The translations under genes and the position numbers were made by a program. A stretch of 64,000 nucleotides of DNA. Origin: Paenibacillus sp. JDR-2. Its GTDB lineage: Bacteria > Bacillota > Bacilli > Paenibacillales > Paenibacillaceae. The DNA lies in assembly GCF_000023585.1 (NCBI RefSeq), contig NC_012914.1, positions 4,804,001-4,868,000 on the forward strand. Reading direction: 5' to 3'. The notes beneath the pieces were generated by a model. The model was not told the origin of the DNA, searched no databases, and saw only the letters and a list, made by a program, of their open reading frames with translations. Positions 18,128 to 25,999 of the stretch are shown here, piece after piece. Within the stretch, counting starts at the first letter, position 1. Each line of letters starts with the position of its first letter.

Positions 18128-19066
18128 ATGGATAAAGGTAAAGGGGACTATCATCATCTCCCGCATGTGAAAGAGCAGTCCACATCAAAAAAAACGCTGT
18201 GGCTCACCTTGACGTTAACCTCATTATTTACCGCAATTGAAATTGTCGGCGGCTTATTGTCCGGATCGCTTGCTCTTCTCTCCGATTCCGCGCATATGAT
18301 ATCCGATGTGCTCGCGCTCAGCTTAAGCATGTTCGCCATCTATATGGCATCACGGCAGCCTACCAGCCAATACACCTTCGGTTTCGTGCGGTTCGAGATC
18401 ATGGCCTCATTCTTGAATGGCCTTGCGCTAGTAGCTATAGCGGTGTTTATCTGGTATGAAGGCGTTCAGCGGCTACTCCATCCCCAGCCGGTAGATATGG
18501 GCCTCATGCTTGGCATTGCCATAATCGGTTTGGTCGTGAATGTCGTACTTACGTTGTTGCTGCACCGAAGCACGAAAGAGGAGGAAAACCTCAATGTCAA
18601 AAGCGCGTTATGGCATTTCATAGGCGATACCCTCAGCTCGGCAGGGGTAATTGTATCCGCCATTCTGATGAAAGCCACTGGCATTCTTCTCTTCGATCCG
18701 ATTATAAGCATGGTGATTGGCGGCATTATCGCGATCGGCGGCGTAAAAATCATCCGCGAATCTTACGTTATTCTAATGGAGGCAGTTCCAGAGCAATTCG
18801 ATCTGGAGTCGATACGTCAGGATTTGAGCAGTGTTGCTGGCGTATTAGACGTGCATGATATGCATCTGTGGGCAATATCCACGGACCATTATTCTTTGAC
18901 AGCCCATGTTCTCGCCCATTCCAATACCCAGCCGTACTGCATTACGCTTGCCTTAAATGAATTATTGAAAGAGAAATACGGCATCATCCACTCGACCATC
19001 CAGATTGAGCATGCCGCTATTCATCATCATGGCGAATACGGACGACAGTTTTTGACTTCAACTTAA
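18128..19066 (+). CDS. czcD: CDF-family divalent metal exporter
   Basis: A 312-residue cation diffusion facilitator with six predicted membrane helices (about 20-200) and a cytoplasmic C-terminal metal-binding domain. Helix II carries SDSAHMISD and helix V HFIGDTLSS; these His/Asp residues form the transport site for zinc, cadmium or cobalt in exchange for protons. The N-terminus (YHHLPH) and C-terminus (HAAIHHHGEYG) are His-rich, as in CzcD. The ATG at 18128 is preferred: AGGAG lies 8 nt upstream, whereas an in-frame GTG at 18119 overlaps the site. It likely gives metal resistance. Confidence 0.92.
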   Translation: MDKGKGDYHHLPHVKEQSTSKKTLWLTLTLTSLFTAIEIVGGLLSGSLALLSDSAHMISDVLALSLSMFAIYMASRQPTSQYTFGFVRFEIMASFLNGLALVAIAVFIWYEGVQRLLHPQPVDMGLMLGIAIIGLVVNVVLTLLLHRSTKEEENLNVKSALWHFIGDTLSSAGVIVSAILMKATGILLFDPIISMVIGGIIAIGGVKIIRESYVILMEAVPEQFDLESIRQDLSSVAGVLDVHDMHLWAISTDHYSLTAHVLAHSNTQPYCITLALNELLKEKYGIIHSTIQIEHAAIHHHGEYGRQFLTST

Positions 19067-19081
19067 TGAATTCAACAATCG

Positions 19082-19109
19082 AGATCAGCATTTAAGCTGG
19101 TCTTTTTTT
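19082..19109 (+). terminator. rho-independent terminator of czcD
   Basis: AGATCAGC and GCTGGTCT form a short stem (one G-T pair) followed by a run of eight T. Confidence 0.88.
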
Positions 19110-19173
19110 GTATTCGAATAAATAAAGGGGCTTAAAGAAAAATTAACTGAAATACAATTCATGGAGGTTTCCA

Positions 19174-19887
19174 ATGTCCCAGCATTATGTCATTTTATTC
19201 AGGAGTATCTCTGCCTTTATCCTCCTTCTGATCATTACAAGAATCATTGGCAAACAAACGTTATCCAACATGAATAGCCATGACTTCGTGACGGCCATTA
19301 TCTTGGGCGCCATCTCGGCGAATATTGCTTTTAACGAGAAGATAAATCTATCCCATCTTTTAATCTCGCTTGGTGTGTTTACCGTCACCTCGTGGTTGCT
19401 TAGTCTTTTATCCTTAAAAGGAAGAAGTATGGAGAGATTGTTATTCGGAAAGGCCTCCGTCATCGTGGAAGGAGGTTCTCTTCTTGAGGAGAACATGAGG
19501 AAAAACAAATTAACGCTGGATTCCTTTTACGAAATGCTTCGCGAGAAGGAAATCTTCGATATTTCTGAAGTAGAGTATGCCTTACTCGAAAATAGCGGTA
19601 AGCTTTCCGTTCTGAGGAAGAAAGAATATCGGCCTCTCAATCTACATGAACTGAATTCTCAAAATAAACCGCCTAAGCCATCTAACTTTCCTATAGAACT
19701 CATAAAAGAAGGCAAGTTAATTTACGAACATTTAAATGAAGCAAATATGAAGACGGAAACCATCGAAAAAGCAGTGCAAAAGAAAGGCCATTCACTTACC
19801 GAAGTGTTCTATGCCGTTAAAGGTACCGATGGGAAACTGTATTTCGATTTTTATCAAGATCGGTTAGAAAATCCTATAGAATTGTAG
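19174..19887 (+). CDS. DUF421-family membrane protein (YetF/YcaP-like)
   Basis: A 237-residue protein with three N-terminal membrane helices (about 7-80) and a cytoplasmic two-part domain. Family hallmarks are RIIGKQTLSNMNSHDFVTAIILGAISANIAF in the membrane part and VIVEGGSLLEENMRKNKLTLDSFYEMLREKEIFDISEVEYALLENSGKLSVLRK in the soluble part. In Bacillus, YetF-type proteins are linked to spore germination membrane complexes, but most DUF421 proteins have no known role. GGAGG lies upstream of the ATG. The gene is visibly more AT-rich than its neighbours and appears to be transcribed alone. Confidence 0.88.
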   Translation: MSQHYVILFRSISAFILLLIITRIIGKQTLSNMNSHDFVTAIILGAISANIAFNEKINLSHLLISLGVFTVTSWLLSLLSLKGRSMERLLFGKASVIVEGGSLLEENMRKNKLTLDSFYEMLREKEIFDISEVEYALLENSGKLSVLRKKEYRPLNLHELNSQNKPPKPSNFPIELIKEGKLIYEHLNEANMKTETIEKAVQKKGHSLTEVFYAVKGTDGKLYFDFYQDRLENPIEL

Positions 19888-19914
19888 AACCTGACTATGG
19901 GCTAGAACATGACA

Positions 19915-19950
19915 TGAACTCACAGCGTACTTCTGCCCGCCGTGAGTTCA
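19915..19950. repeat. inverted repeat between convergent genes
   Basis: TGAACTCAC (19915-19923) and GTGAGTTCA (19942-19950) are exact inverse complements around an 18-base loop, between DUF421 and the convergent haem protein gene. No T run follows on either strand, so it is at best a weak terminator. Confidence 0.45.
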
Positions 19951-19958
19951 CTGAAAGG

Positions 19959-20558
19959 TTATGCTGCTCCTTTCTCGGTCGACGGGTTCGCATTCCGTTC
20001 AACCAGCCAGACCAGTCCCCAGAACATGATTATGCTGAGTATCGCGATAATCGCAGAACCGCCTGCATGAATAACAGCCACAACGGCAAACGCGGTTGCC
20101 AGCAAGAAATGAATTTTTCGCAAATGCTTGTTCTTTACCCGGCGGATTAAAAAACCGTAGATCCCTAACGAGAGCAGCAGCGCAAATCCTGCGATACCCG
20201 TATAAGTGTCGTCCTTTATTCTCGATTGCGTCAAAAAATAAATGCCATGCGCAGCGATCAAGACCATTGCTGCGTAACCAGCAAGCCGATGCGCTTTGTC
20301 AAAAAGTTTGACCAGCTTCTTCACTAGAGAAGACGACGATCTGCGCTTGCGCTTCAATCGCAGCCACGCATAACTAACGGCGGCGCACCAGACAGCAATC
20401 GTTCCCATGGTCTTAAATAGTCCTTCGTTGCCTCTTTCTCCAGGCTTTATTCCGGGAGGGCCCTGATGGATTGTGCCAAAAAATGCGTAGAAGATTAAGG
20501 CAAGACTTGCCAGCGCCACAACAACGGCGGGAACAAATACGCTACGACTATGTTTCAT
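19959..20558 (-). CDS. ferric-reductase-like haem membrane protein
   Basis: A 199-residue protein with about five membrane helices. Two helices each carry a pair of histidines 14 residues apart: H90/H104 (KAHRLAGYAAMVLIAAHG) and H150/H164 (KIHFLLATAFAVVAVIHAGG). This H-x13-H pattern on two facing helices is the bis-haem signature of the ferric reductase/NADPH oxidase membrane domain family, to which MsrQ also belongs. No flavin or NAD domain is attached, so it would need a separate electron donor. The ATG at 20558 follows AAGGGA by 6 nt; another ATG two codons upstream overlaps the site. Function unproven. Confidence 0.72.
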   Translation of the reverse strand: MKHSRSVFVPAVVVALASLALIFYAFFGTIHQGPPGIKPGERGNEGLFKTMGTIAVWCAAVSYAWLRLKRKRRSSSSLVKKLVKLFDKAHRLAGYAAMVLIAAHGIYFLTQSRIKDDTYTGIAGFALLLSLGIYGFLIRRVKNKHLRKIHFLLATAFAVVAVIHAGGSAIIAILSIIMFWGLVWLVERNANPSTEKGAA

Positions 20559-20654
20559 GTGCATTCCCTTCTCTCTTCACGTTTGAATCAGTATAGAAGG
20601 CGGGTATTAAAAAGATCTTAAAAATTTATTATTCACTTATTATTTCTGTTTCCA

Positions 20655-20691
20655 TAAAAAAGAGACAATTCACATGGAATGAATTGTCTCT
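20655..20691 (-). terminator. terminator hairpin
   Basis: AGAGACAATTCA and TGAATTGTCTCT (20661-20672 and 20680-20691) form a 12-bp stem. The minus-strand reading is followed by TTTTTT. It lies upstream of the haem protein gene and about 220 bp downstream of the SF0329-type gene. Confidence 0.75.
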
Positions 20692-20875
20692 CTTCTATAG
20701 AAGTTATTGATCTCTACGGCTGTTCTGCGTAGTTATACATCGACTGCACGGTTACCTTCCCTGGCGCCTTCGCTGCCGGCGACTTCTTCCACCGCAATCT
20801 CTGGATCCGTAAGCGCGAGCTCTCTCCTCCGGCTTCAACAGGAACGGATTGAACCTTTTTTTACACAAAACGACA

Positions 20876-20908
20876 CAAAAAGGCGCCCCTGATTCAGGGA
20901 CGCCTTAC
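20876..20908 (-). terminator. rho-independent terminator
   Basis: Minus strand: AAGGCGTCCCTG, loop AATC, AGGGGCGCCTT, then TTTTT, directly after the stop of the conserved hypothetical gene. Confidence 0.9.
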
Positions 20909-21478
20909 TCACATTGCATTAAGCCGCAATTCATGGAAATATTGAACGATTGGATGCTTTAACTTGATCTTCTCGCTCATGTTTTGAATCCGTTTTTTCC
21001 CGACCCGTCTATCAACCAACGCCAGGATATTCAATAAGATATCATTGCTCTCCATGCTCTCCTCAATGGAAAGAGACAAAAATTTATTGGCTATAACAAC
21101 AAAGTTTGATTTGCTTAGGGATGTCTGCGCTGACAAAAGCTCCTTTGCAAGCTCGCCTATTTTCCTGCCTCTCGCAATGACCTTTAAACGATCCTCCGGA
21201 ACCAACCCTTTGGTATCCGTTCTCACCGCTTCAATCTCATCCTTGCTGATCGGAATTTGAAGCTGTGGATCATTCTTGATTTCCTGCTCGGTCTGATACC
21301 ATCTGATCGATGTAGTTGCATCACTCATATTAAATACGTTCTTCTTATCTACGGCTATATAACAAAGCCCTGCTTTATCCGGTAAATAACGGTAGCTGGT
21401 TGACCGGTATTCGACCCTCCCCAATAACGCCGGACTAAGAAAGCTCTCCAGTTGTTGCTTCATTTTGCTCCAGGACAT
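20909..21478 (-). CDS. conserved hypothetical protein, SF0329-type
   Basis: A 189-residue soluble protein opening MSWSKMKQQLESFLSPALLGRVEYRSTSYRY, with RWYQTEQEI and a C-terminus KIKLKHPIVQYFHELR. I recall this family only as an uncharacterised SF0329-type protein found in several bacteria. The central part has DILLNILALVDRRVGKKRI. There is no signal peptide or membrane segment, so it is cytoplasmic. ATG at 21478 is chosen because GGAGG precedes it by 5 nt; the longer in-frame start at 21490 overlaps this site. It stands alone between terminators. No function is proposed. Confidence 0.78.
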   Translation of the reverse strand: MSWSKMKQQLESFLSPALLGRVEYRSTSYRYLPDKAGLCYIAVDKKNVFNMSDATTSIRWYQTEQEIKNDPQLQIPISKDEIEAVRTDTKGLVPEDRLKVIARGRKIGELAKELLSAQTSLSKSNFVVIANKFLSLSIEESMESNDILLNILALVDRRVGKKRIQNMSEKIKLKHPIVQYFHELRLNAM

Positions 21479-21549
21479 GTAAACCTCCAAAATTTCAATA
21501 CTTCTTATCTATCATACAATAACCTGCCCATCAATCCTACTAAGTTAAC

Positions 21550-21590
21550 TAAAAGGCGGCAAACCCGGAATGGTTTGCCGCCTTGCATTA
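21550..21590 (-). terminator. terminator of the first sugar ABC operon
   Basis: AAGGCGGCAAACC (21553-21565) pairs perfectly with GGTTTGCCGCCTT (21572-21584); the minus-strand product runs into TTTTAGTT. Confidence 0.88.
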
Positions 21591-21603
21591 TTTTTCAAAT
21601 AAA

Positions 21604-22926
21604 TTATTTCGCAGCTTGCTTCTCTGCAATCGCGTTTCCTGACTTGGAGATTTCGTTATAGGCGTCCTCAATCGATTTCTGGCCGAACATAACGGAATCC
21701 ATCGTTTTCTTGTAGTTGTCTACCCACTCCGTCCACCCTGCCGCAGCCGGGGAGAACGGCATTGCTTTGTCAATCGCCGTATCGTATAATTTCTTGCCCA
21801 GCTTCTCCTTCGGTGCCAAGGTAGGCTCAAGCGCTGTGTAGATCTCGTCGTAGATCGGAATGCCGAAATTCGTGCCATACGTTTGGCCGGCTGCCTTATC
21901 GGTCACGAACCATTTAATGAAAGCCTTCGCCTCATCCTTGTGCTTGGAATCGGTGCTTACGCTAAGGAAGATGGTCGGCTGCGCCCAGCCGCCTCCTTCA
22001 GGCCCGACCGGAAGGTTGACGACGTCTATTTTTCCGGGCATTAACTGTTCAAGCGCCCCTACCGAACCAACCGTTGCGCCCCTTGTCATGACTTTGCCGC
22101 TTGCCATCGGGTCCGCTTGCGGGTCGTTTTCCTTAAACGCGCTGACCATGTCCGCTGGAGGAACGATTTTCTTTTCGCGGAATTCCGCATGGATGCCGTA
22201 GAAGTTCATGAACAGGTCTTTGTCCAGATTAAACTTCTTCCCATCCTCTTGAATAATTCGGCCTTTGCCGTAAGACATTTGATAATACTGGTAAAAGTCC
22301 CACGTATCCGTGTCGCTGATCGGATAGACGCCATCCGGAAGCTTGGTTCGCGCATTTCTCGCAAAGTCGAAATATTCGTCCCAAGTCCAGTCCTTCTTCG
22401 GCAGCTCAATGCCGGCCGCTTCGAGCGCCTCCTTATTGAACGCCATGCCTTGCGCGTTACGGCTGATCGGAATGCCGTAAAGCTTGCCTCCGATTTTCAA
22501 GTTTTCGAGCGTCTTATCGTCGATAACGCCGCTAAGATCGATATCCGATAAATCCTCCAGAGTGCCCCTAGTCGCATATTCTTGAATGTATGCCCCGTCC
22601 ATATGCAGGACATCCGGCAACGAATGGGAAGCGGCAAGCGTCGGAAGCTTTTTCCAATAATCGTCCCATGCCATGTATTCTGGCGAGAAGGTAATCGATG
22701 GATTTTCCTTCGTATAAACCTCTTGCGTTTTCAGCATCGCCTGATGCCTGATGTCCGCTCCTTGCCACATGATTTTGAGCTTCACCGGTGCTTTGGAGTC
22801 GCCGTTTCCGCTGTTGTTCGGAGCCGTTGACTCTCCGTTATTCCCACCGCCGCTTCCGCAAGCGGTCAATGCCAGCATCGCGGCAAGCGACAACAACGTC
22901 AAACCTTTGTAGACACTTCGCTTCAT
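21604..22926 (-). CDS. sugar ABC transporter substrate-binding lipoprotein
   Basis: A 440-residue family 1 extracellular solute-binding protein. The signal MKRSVYKGLTLLSLAAML leads to the lipobox LTACGSGGG, followed by a Gly/Asn/Ser linker and a two-lobed domain (KLKIMWQGADIRHQAMLKTQEVY, LPDVLHMDGAYIQEYATRG, GIPISRNAQGMAFNKEALEAAGI, KDEAKAFIKWFVTDKAAG). It captures a sugar or oligosaccharide for the two permeases encoded just upstream. ATG at 22926 has AAAGGGG upstream; a 15-codon extension has no ribosome site. The gene is last in the operon, less usual than first. The ligand is unknown; nearby mannonate and AraC/GntR genes suggest a uronic acid or related sugar. Confidence 0.92.
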   Translation of the reverse strand: MKRSVYKGLTLLSLAAMLALTACGSGGGNNGESTAPNNSGNGDSKAPVKLKIMWQGADIRHQAMLKTQEVYTKENPSITFSPEYMAWDDYWKKLPTLAASHSLPDVLHMDGAYIQEYATRGTLEDLSDIDLSGVIDDKTLENLKIGGKLYGIPISRNAQGMAFNKEALEAAGIELPKKDWTWDEYFDFARNARTKLPDGVYPISDTDTWDFYQYYQMSYGKGRIIQEDGKKFNLDKDLFMNFYGIHAEFREKKIVPPADMVSAFKENDPQADPMASGKVMTRGATVGSVGALEQLMPGKIDVVNLPVGPEGGGWAQPTIFLSVSTDSKHKDEAKAFIKWFVTDKAAGQTYGTNFGIPIYDEIYTALEPTLAPKEKLGKKLYDTAIDKAMPFSPAAAGWTEWVDNYKKTMDSVMFGQKSIEDAYNEISKSGNAIAEKQAAK

Positions 22927-22975
22927 CTTCTTTTCCCCTTTACCTTGTATTTTTGAGGTTGAACCCGCCATGTCG

Positions 22976-23812
22976 TTATCCCTTTAAGCCCGTTGTTGCA
23001 ATTCCCTCGACAAACTGCTTCTGAGCGAAGAAGAACAAAACAACGGACGGCATAACCGAAAGCAGCGACATCGCAAGCAGCCTGCCCCATTGGATCTCGA
23101 ACTGATCCACGTACATGCGCAGCGCCAGACCAACCGTAAACTTGCCAACCGAATTCAAGTACAGCATTTGCGCGAAGAAATCGTCCCAGCTCCATATGAA
23201 CGTAAATATTGCCACGGTCACCAAAGCAGGCTTAATCAGCGGTAAAACAATCCGATAGAAAATGCCGTAGACGGAAGCACCGTCGATCTTGGCCGCTTCG
23301 TCCAGTTCCCGCGGAAGGCCTCTTATGAATTGCACTAGCAAAAAGATAAAAAATGCGCCGCCGCCGAAGAAGTGAGGAAGAACTAAAGGTATGTAGCTGT
23401 CCATGAGCTGCATCTTATTGTAGAGAATATACTGCGGAACAATCGTCACTTGCCCCGGCAGCATCATCGTAAGCAATAGGATAGAGAATAAAGCGCCGCG
23501 AAACTTAAAGTTTAGACGCGCAAAGCCGTATGCCACGATCGCGCTTGTAAGAACGCCCCCCAGCACGTTCCAGAACTCCATAAGGAGCGTATTTCCGAAA
23601 AAACGTCCAAACGTGAATTCCGGAGAGAATTGCCAGCCCTTAGTGTAATTTTCCCACAGCGGCGTTGAGGGCCAGATGGAAGGCGAGCTCATCTCGGCCG
23701 TCGTTTTGAGCGAAGCGCCAACCCACCAGATAACGGGATAAAGCATCAGGAGAGAGAACGCAATCAGCAGCAGATGGCTGGTAACTTTATAATTTCTTAG
23801 CGTTTTGTTCAC
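22976..23812 (-). CDS. sugar ABC transporter permease, MalG type
   Basis: A 278-residue inner-membrane permease with six membrane helices and the EAA loop EAAKIDGASVYGIFYRIVLPLIKPAL, which contacts the ATPase. The C-terminal FVEGIATTGLKG is typical of the MalG/AraQ type. GTG at 23812 is chosen because GGAGGG lies 8 nt upstream and the start overlaps the TGA of the preceding permease by 4 bp (GTGA), a translational coupling arrangement. It pairs with the MalF-type gene before it and the binding protein after it. No ATPase gene is in the operon, as is common in Bacillota that use one shared MsmX-type ATPase. Confidence 0.93.
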   Translation of the reverse strand: MNKTLRNYKVTSHLLLIAFSLLMLYPVIWWVGASLKTTAEMSSPSIWPSTPLWENYTKGWQFSPEFTFGRFFGNTLLMEFWNVLGGVLTSAIVAYGFARLNFKFRGALFSILLLTMMLPGQVTIVPQYILYNKMQLMDSYIPLVLPHFFGGGAFFIFLLVQFIRGLPRELDEAAKIDGASVYGIFYRIVLPLIKPALVTVAIFTFIWSWDDFFAQMLYLNSVGKFTVGLALRMYVDQFEIQWGRLLAMSLLSVMPSVVLFFFAQKQFVEGIATTGLKG

Positions 23813-24765
23813 TTTTGCTTCCCTCCGTCCGTCTCGTAAAATACCCAATAGCGCGATACCAGAAAGTTAATGGCGGTCATTAGCGCTACGATAACGAGCA
23901 GAATCCAGGCGAGCGCGGAAGCGTATCCCATTTGATAATGCTTAAACGCCTTCTCGTAGAGGAATAGCGCGTACATGTACGTCGAATTGATCGGGCCGCC
24001 CTGCGTAACGATAAACGCGGAGGTGAACATTTGAAAGGAGCCGATAATGCCAAGCACCAAGTTGAAAAACATGACAGGCGACAGCATCGGAAGCGTGATA
24101 TGGAAAAACTTTCGGAGCTTCGAGGCGCCGTCAACCGATGCCGATTCATAAAGCTCGCCAGGAATCTGTTTCAGTCCGGCCAGGAATATAACCATCGTAG
24201 AGCCGAATTGCCATGTATTCAGCAAAATTAGAGTTCCGAGCGAGGTATGCGGATTCGTTATCCATCCGACGCCTTGAATGCCGAACCAGGAAAGCACATG
24301 ATTGAAATAGCCGTTCAGATTAAACATGTTGCGCCATAGCGCCGCTACGGCAATGCTCCCGCCAATGAGAGAAGGGAAATAGATCGCCGTCCGGTACAGA
24401 TTCATGCCCTTCACATTTTTGTTCAGCATCATTGCGACCATCAAGGAAAAGAAAAGCTTAAGCGGGACGGAAAACAATACGAAGATAAAGGTGACTTTAA
24501 GCGATGTCTTGAAATCGTTATCGCTAGTGAAAATGTTGGCGTAGTTATCTGTTCCGGTCCAGGTCGGAGCCTCGAGCAGCGAATACTCCGTAAAGGACAA
24601 ATAAAACGATTGAATGATCGGCCATGCGGTAAGCAATAAAAAGCCTATTAACCAAGGTGAAATGAAAATATAGCCTGCCAGGTTGTTATCATTGGTTCCT
24701 TTGAGCTTCTTCGTCAAGCGCAGCTTGGTTGCCGCTGCCGGCTTATTCATAGCTTCAGCCTTCAT
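23809..24765 (-). CDS. sugar ABC transporter permease, MalF type
   Basis: A 318-residue permease, six helices, of the MalF/UgpA type: YIFISPWLIGFLLLTAWPIIQSFYLSF at the first helix and EAA-loop sequence YESASVDGASKLRKFFHITLPMLSPV. A short cytoplasmic N-terminus precedes helix 1. The start is set at ATG 24765, where a G-rich site (GAGGGGGG) lies 11 nt upstream; a GTG upstream is the alternative. It opens the three-gene importer operon, whose promoter region carries a cre site. Confidence 0.92.
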   Translation of the reverse strand: MKAEAMNKPAAATKLRLTKKLKGTNDNNLAGYIFISPWLIGFLLLTAWPIIQSFYLSFTEYSLLEAPTWTGTDNYANIFTSDNDFKTSLKVTFIFVLFSVPLKLFFSLMVAMMLNKNVKGMNLYRTAIYFPSLIGGSIAVAALWRNMFNLNGYFNHVLSWFGIQGVGWITNPHTSLGTLILLNTWQFGSTMVIFLAGLKQIPGELYESASVDGASKLRKFFHITLPMLSPVMFFNLVLGIIGSFQMFTSAFIVTQGGPINSTYMYALFLYEKAFKHYQMGYASALAWILLVIVALMTAINFLVSRYWVFYETDGGKQK

Positions 24766-24809
24766 TTCATGTTCATCCCCCCTCACAGCATCTATAAGGC
24801 TCATTCTAT

Positions 24810-24823
24810 TGAAATCGCTTACA
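24810..24823. promoter_or_regulatory. CcpA cre site
   Basis: Minus strand TGTAAGCGATTTCA fits every position of the cre consensus WGNAASCGNWWNCA. It lies 45 bp upstream of the MalF-type permease start, consistent with glucose repression of the importer. Confidence 0.75.
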
Positions 24824-24833
24824 TGTGTACATG
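24822..24833. repeat. palindrome CATGTGTACATG beside the cre site
   Basis: A perfect CATGT/ACATG inverted repeat with a 2-bp centre, overlapping the end of the cre site by 2 bp. It may be an operator of an additional regulator such as the nearby AraC or GntR protein. Confidence 0.4.
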
Positions 24834-24898
24834 CGATAGAATTATGAATTGGTTTGTTTTTTTACACTCTTAAAAGACCTGAAAATGACTCTTATAGC

Positions 24899-24933
24899 AA
24901 AAAAAAGCTATGCAGCCGCAGCATGCATAGCTT
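24899..24933 (-). terminator. rho-independent terminator of uxuA
   Basis: AAGCTATGC (24905-24913) pairs with GCATAGCTT (24925-24933); on the minus strand the stem is followed by a run of eight T. It separates uxuA from the ABC operon. Confidence 0.9.
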
Positions 24934-24952
24934 CCTTCCTCTATTAACTCGA

Positions 24953-25951
24953 TTATCCGTTCAAGCTCCCGGCATACGACTTTCTTTCCGCCATGGCAGC
25001 CTCCATCAAGCCTTTGATATACCCTACGCCATACAGACGTCCAAGCGTTTCGTAACCGGGATTCGTATTGTCTTCCCCTTCCATTGTTGGCACATGATCG
25101 GGCCTCGCCGGTCCGTCAAATCCGACCTCATAATACACTTTCATCGCCTCGTACATATCGGTCTGGCCGTCATCGTGAAACGTTTCCTGGAATTTGTCCG
25201 GCGTACCGACGACGTCGCGGAAATGCACGAAAAACAACTTGTTCTGAGCCGCGAAATGGCGGATGACATCCGGGATATGCTGGCCCGCGGTCGCGAGCGT
25301 GCCTTGGCATAACGTAATTCCGCTGTATTCGCTTGGCACAAGATCAATTGCACGCTGCAAAGCCTCCGCATTACGAAGAATGCGCGATACGCCGCGAATC
25401 GGGCTAATAGGCGGATCGTCGGGATGCAAAGCCAGCTTGACCTTCGCTTTCTCGGCAATTGGCACAATTCTCTCCAAGTAATAACGCAGGTTGTCCCATA
25501 AATGATCCTCCGTTACGATCCCCGCTTCCGTAAGAGGCGCGCTTTGCATCAAAGAATGATCGTAGCTGGACACAAGCGCCCCGCCGCGGGTACGCGTTGT
25601 CGTCGAGGTGCGGAACCAATTGAATTGCGCCATGAAATTGTAGCATAAGACGGGGATGCCAAGAGCGCCCATATTCGATATAAGCTGGCCCATCCATTCA
25701 ATTTCTTCGTCGCGGCCCTGCAAGCCAAGCTTAATTTTATTCGTTGGCGGTGCCGATTCAATCACAAGCAGCTGAATTCCGTGATTCTCGTAACGCTGCT
25801 TCATGTGCAGCAGATTCATATAATCCCACGGCTTCAAGCCGTTATCTTCCTTGGGCAGCGGACCAACGGCATAATCGACCCCCATCTGCTTCGCCAAATG
25901 CCATAGCTGGTTCGGATGGGAAGTGAAAAATTCGGCTAGTTTCATAACCAT
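24953..25951 (-). CDS. uxuA: mannonate dehydratase family protein
   Basis: A 332-residue TIM-barrel enzyme of the UxuA family, which dehydrates D-mannonate to 2-keto-3-deoxy-D-gluconate in hexuronate breakdown using a divalent metal. Motifs: LALHPDDPP, the GITLCQGT strand, FVHFRDVVGTPDKFQETFHDDGQTDM and RPDHVPTMEGEDNTNPGYETLGRLYGVGYIKGLMEA. The His, Cys, His and Asp ligands expected in the family are all present. ATG at 25951 follows AAGGAG. It is probably co-transcribed with the AraC and GntR genes upstream (48- and 52-bp gaps). The usual partner uxuB is not recognisable; an SDR in the divergent operon may replace it. Confidence 0.9.
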   Translation of the reverse strand: MVMKLAEFFTSHPNQLWHLAKQMGVDYAVGPLPKEDNGLKPWDYMNLLHMKQRYENHGIQLLVIESAPPTNKIKLGLQGRDEEIEWMGQLISNMGALGIPVLCYNFMAQFNWFRTSTTTRTRGGALVSSYDHSLMQSAPLTEAGIVTEDHLWDNLRYYLERIVPIAEKAKVKLALHPDDPPISPIRGVSRILRNAEALQRAIDLVPSEYSGITLCQGTLATAGQHIPDVIRHFAAQNKLFFVHFRDVVGTPDKFQETFHDDGQTDMYEAMKVYYEVGFDGPARPDHVPTMEGEDNTNPGYETLGRLYGVGYIKGLMEAAMAERKSYAGSLNG

Positions 25952-25999
25952 GCACGCTCCTTCATTTTCGTTAATAACCCCCAATATATTGATAGCTGC

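Larger units (their letters stand above)
20559..20908. other. intergenic region with two terminators, no convincing gene
   Basis: About 350 bp between two minus-strand genes. It contains the hairpins at 20655-20691 and 20876-20908. Short frames on both strands between them (for example 20707-20892) have no ribosome site or recognisable similarity. Seen on the minus strand, the stretch ending near 20723 reads GKVTVQSMYNYAEQP, perhaps a decayed gene end, but this cannot be supported. Confidence 0.5.

Noticed and set aside
20707..20892. Short frame between two terminators
   Set aside because: Ser/Ala/Leu low-complexity product, no ribosome site, no recognisable homology on either strand.
24822..24833. 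Palindrome CATGTGTACATG considered as an AraR box
   Set aside because: Half-sites look similar to AraR boxes, but their spacing from the centre is 1 bp shorter on each side, so it should not fit the same dimer.
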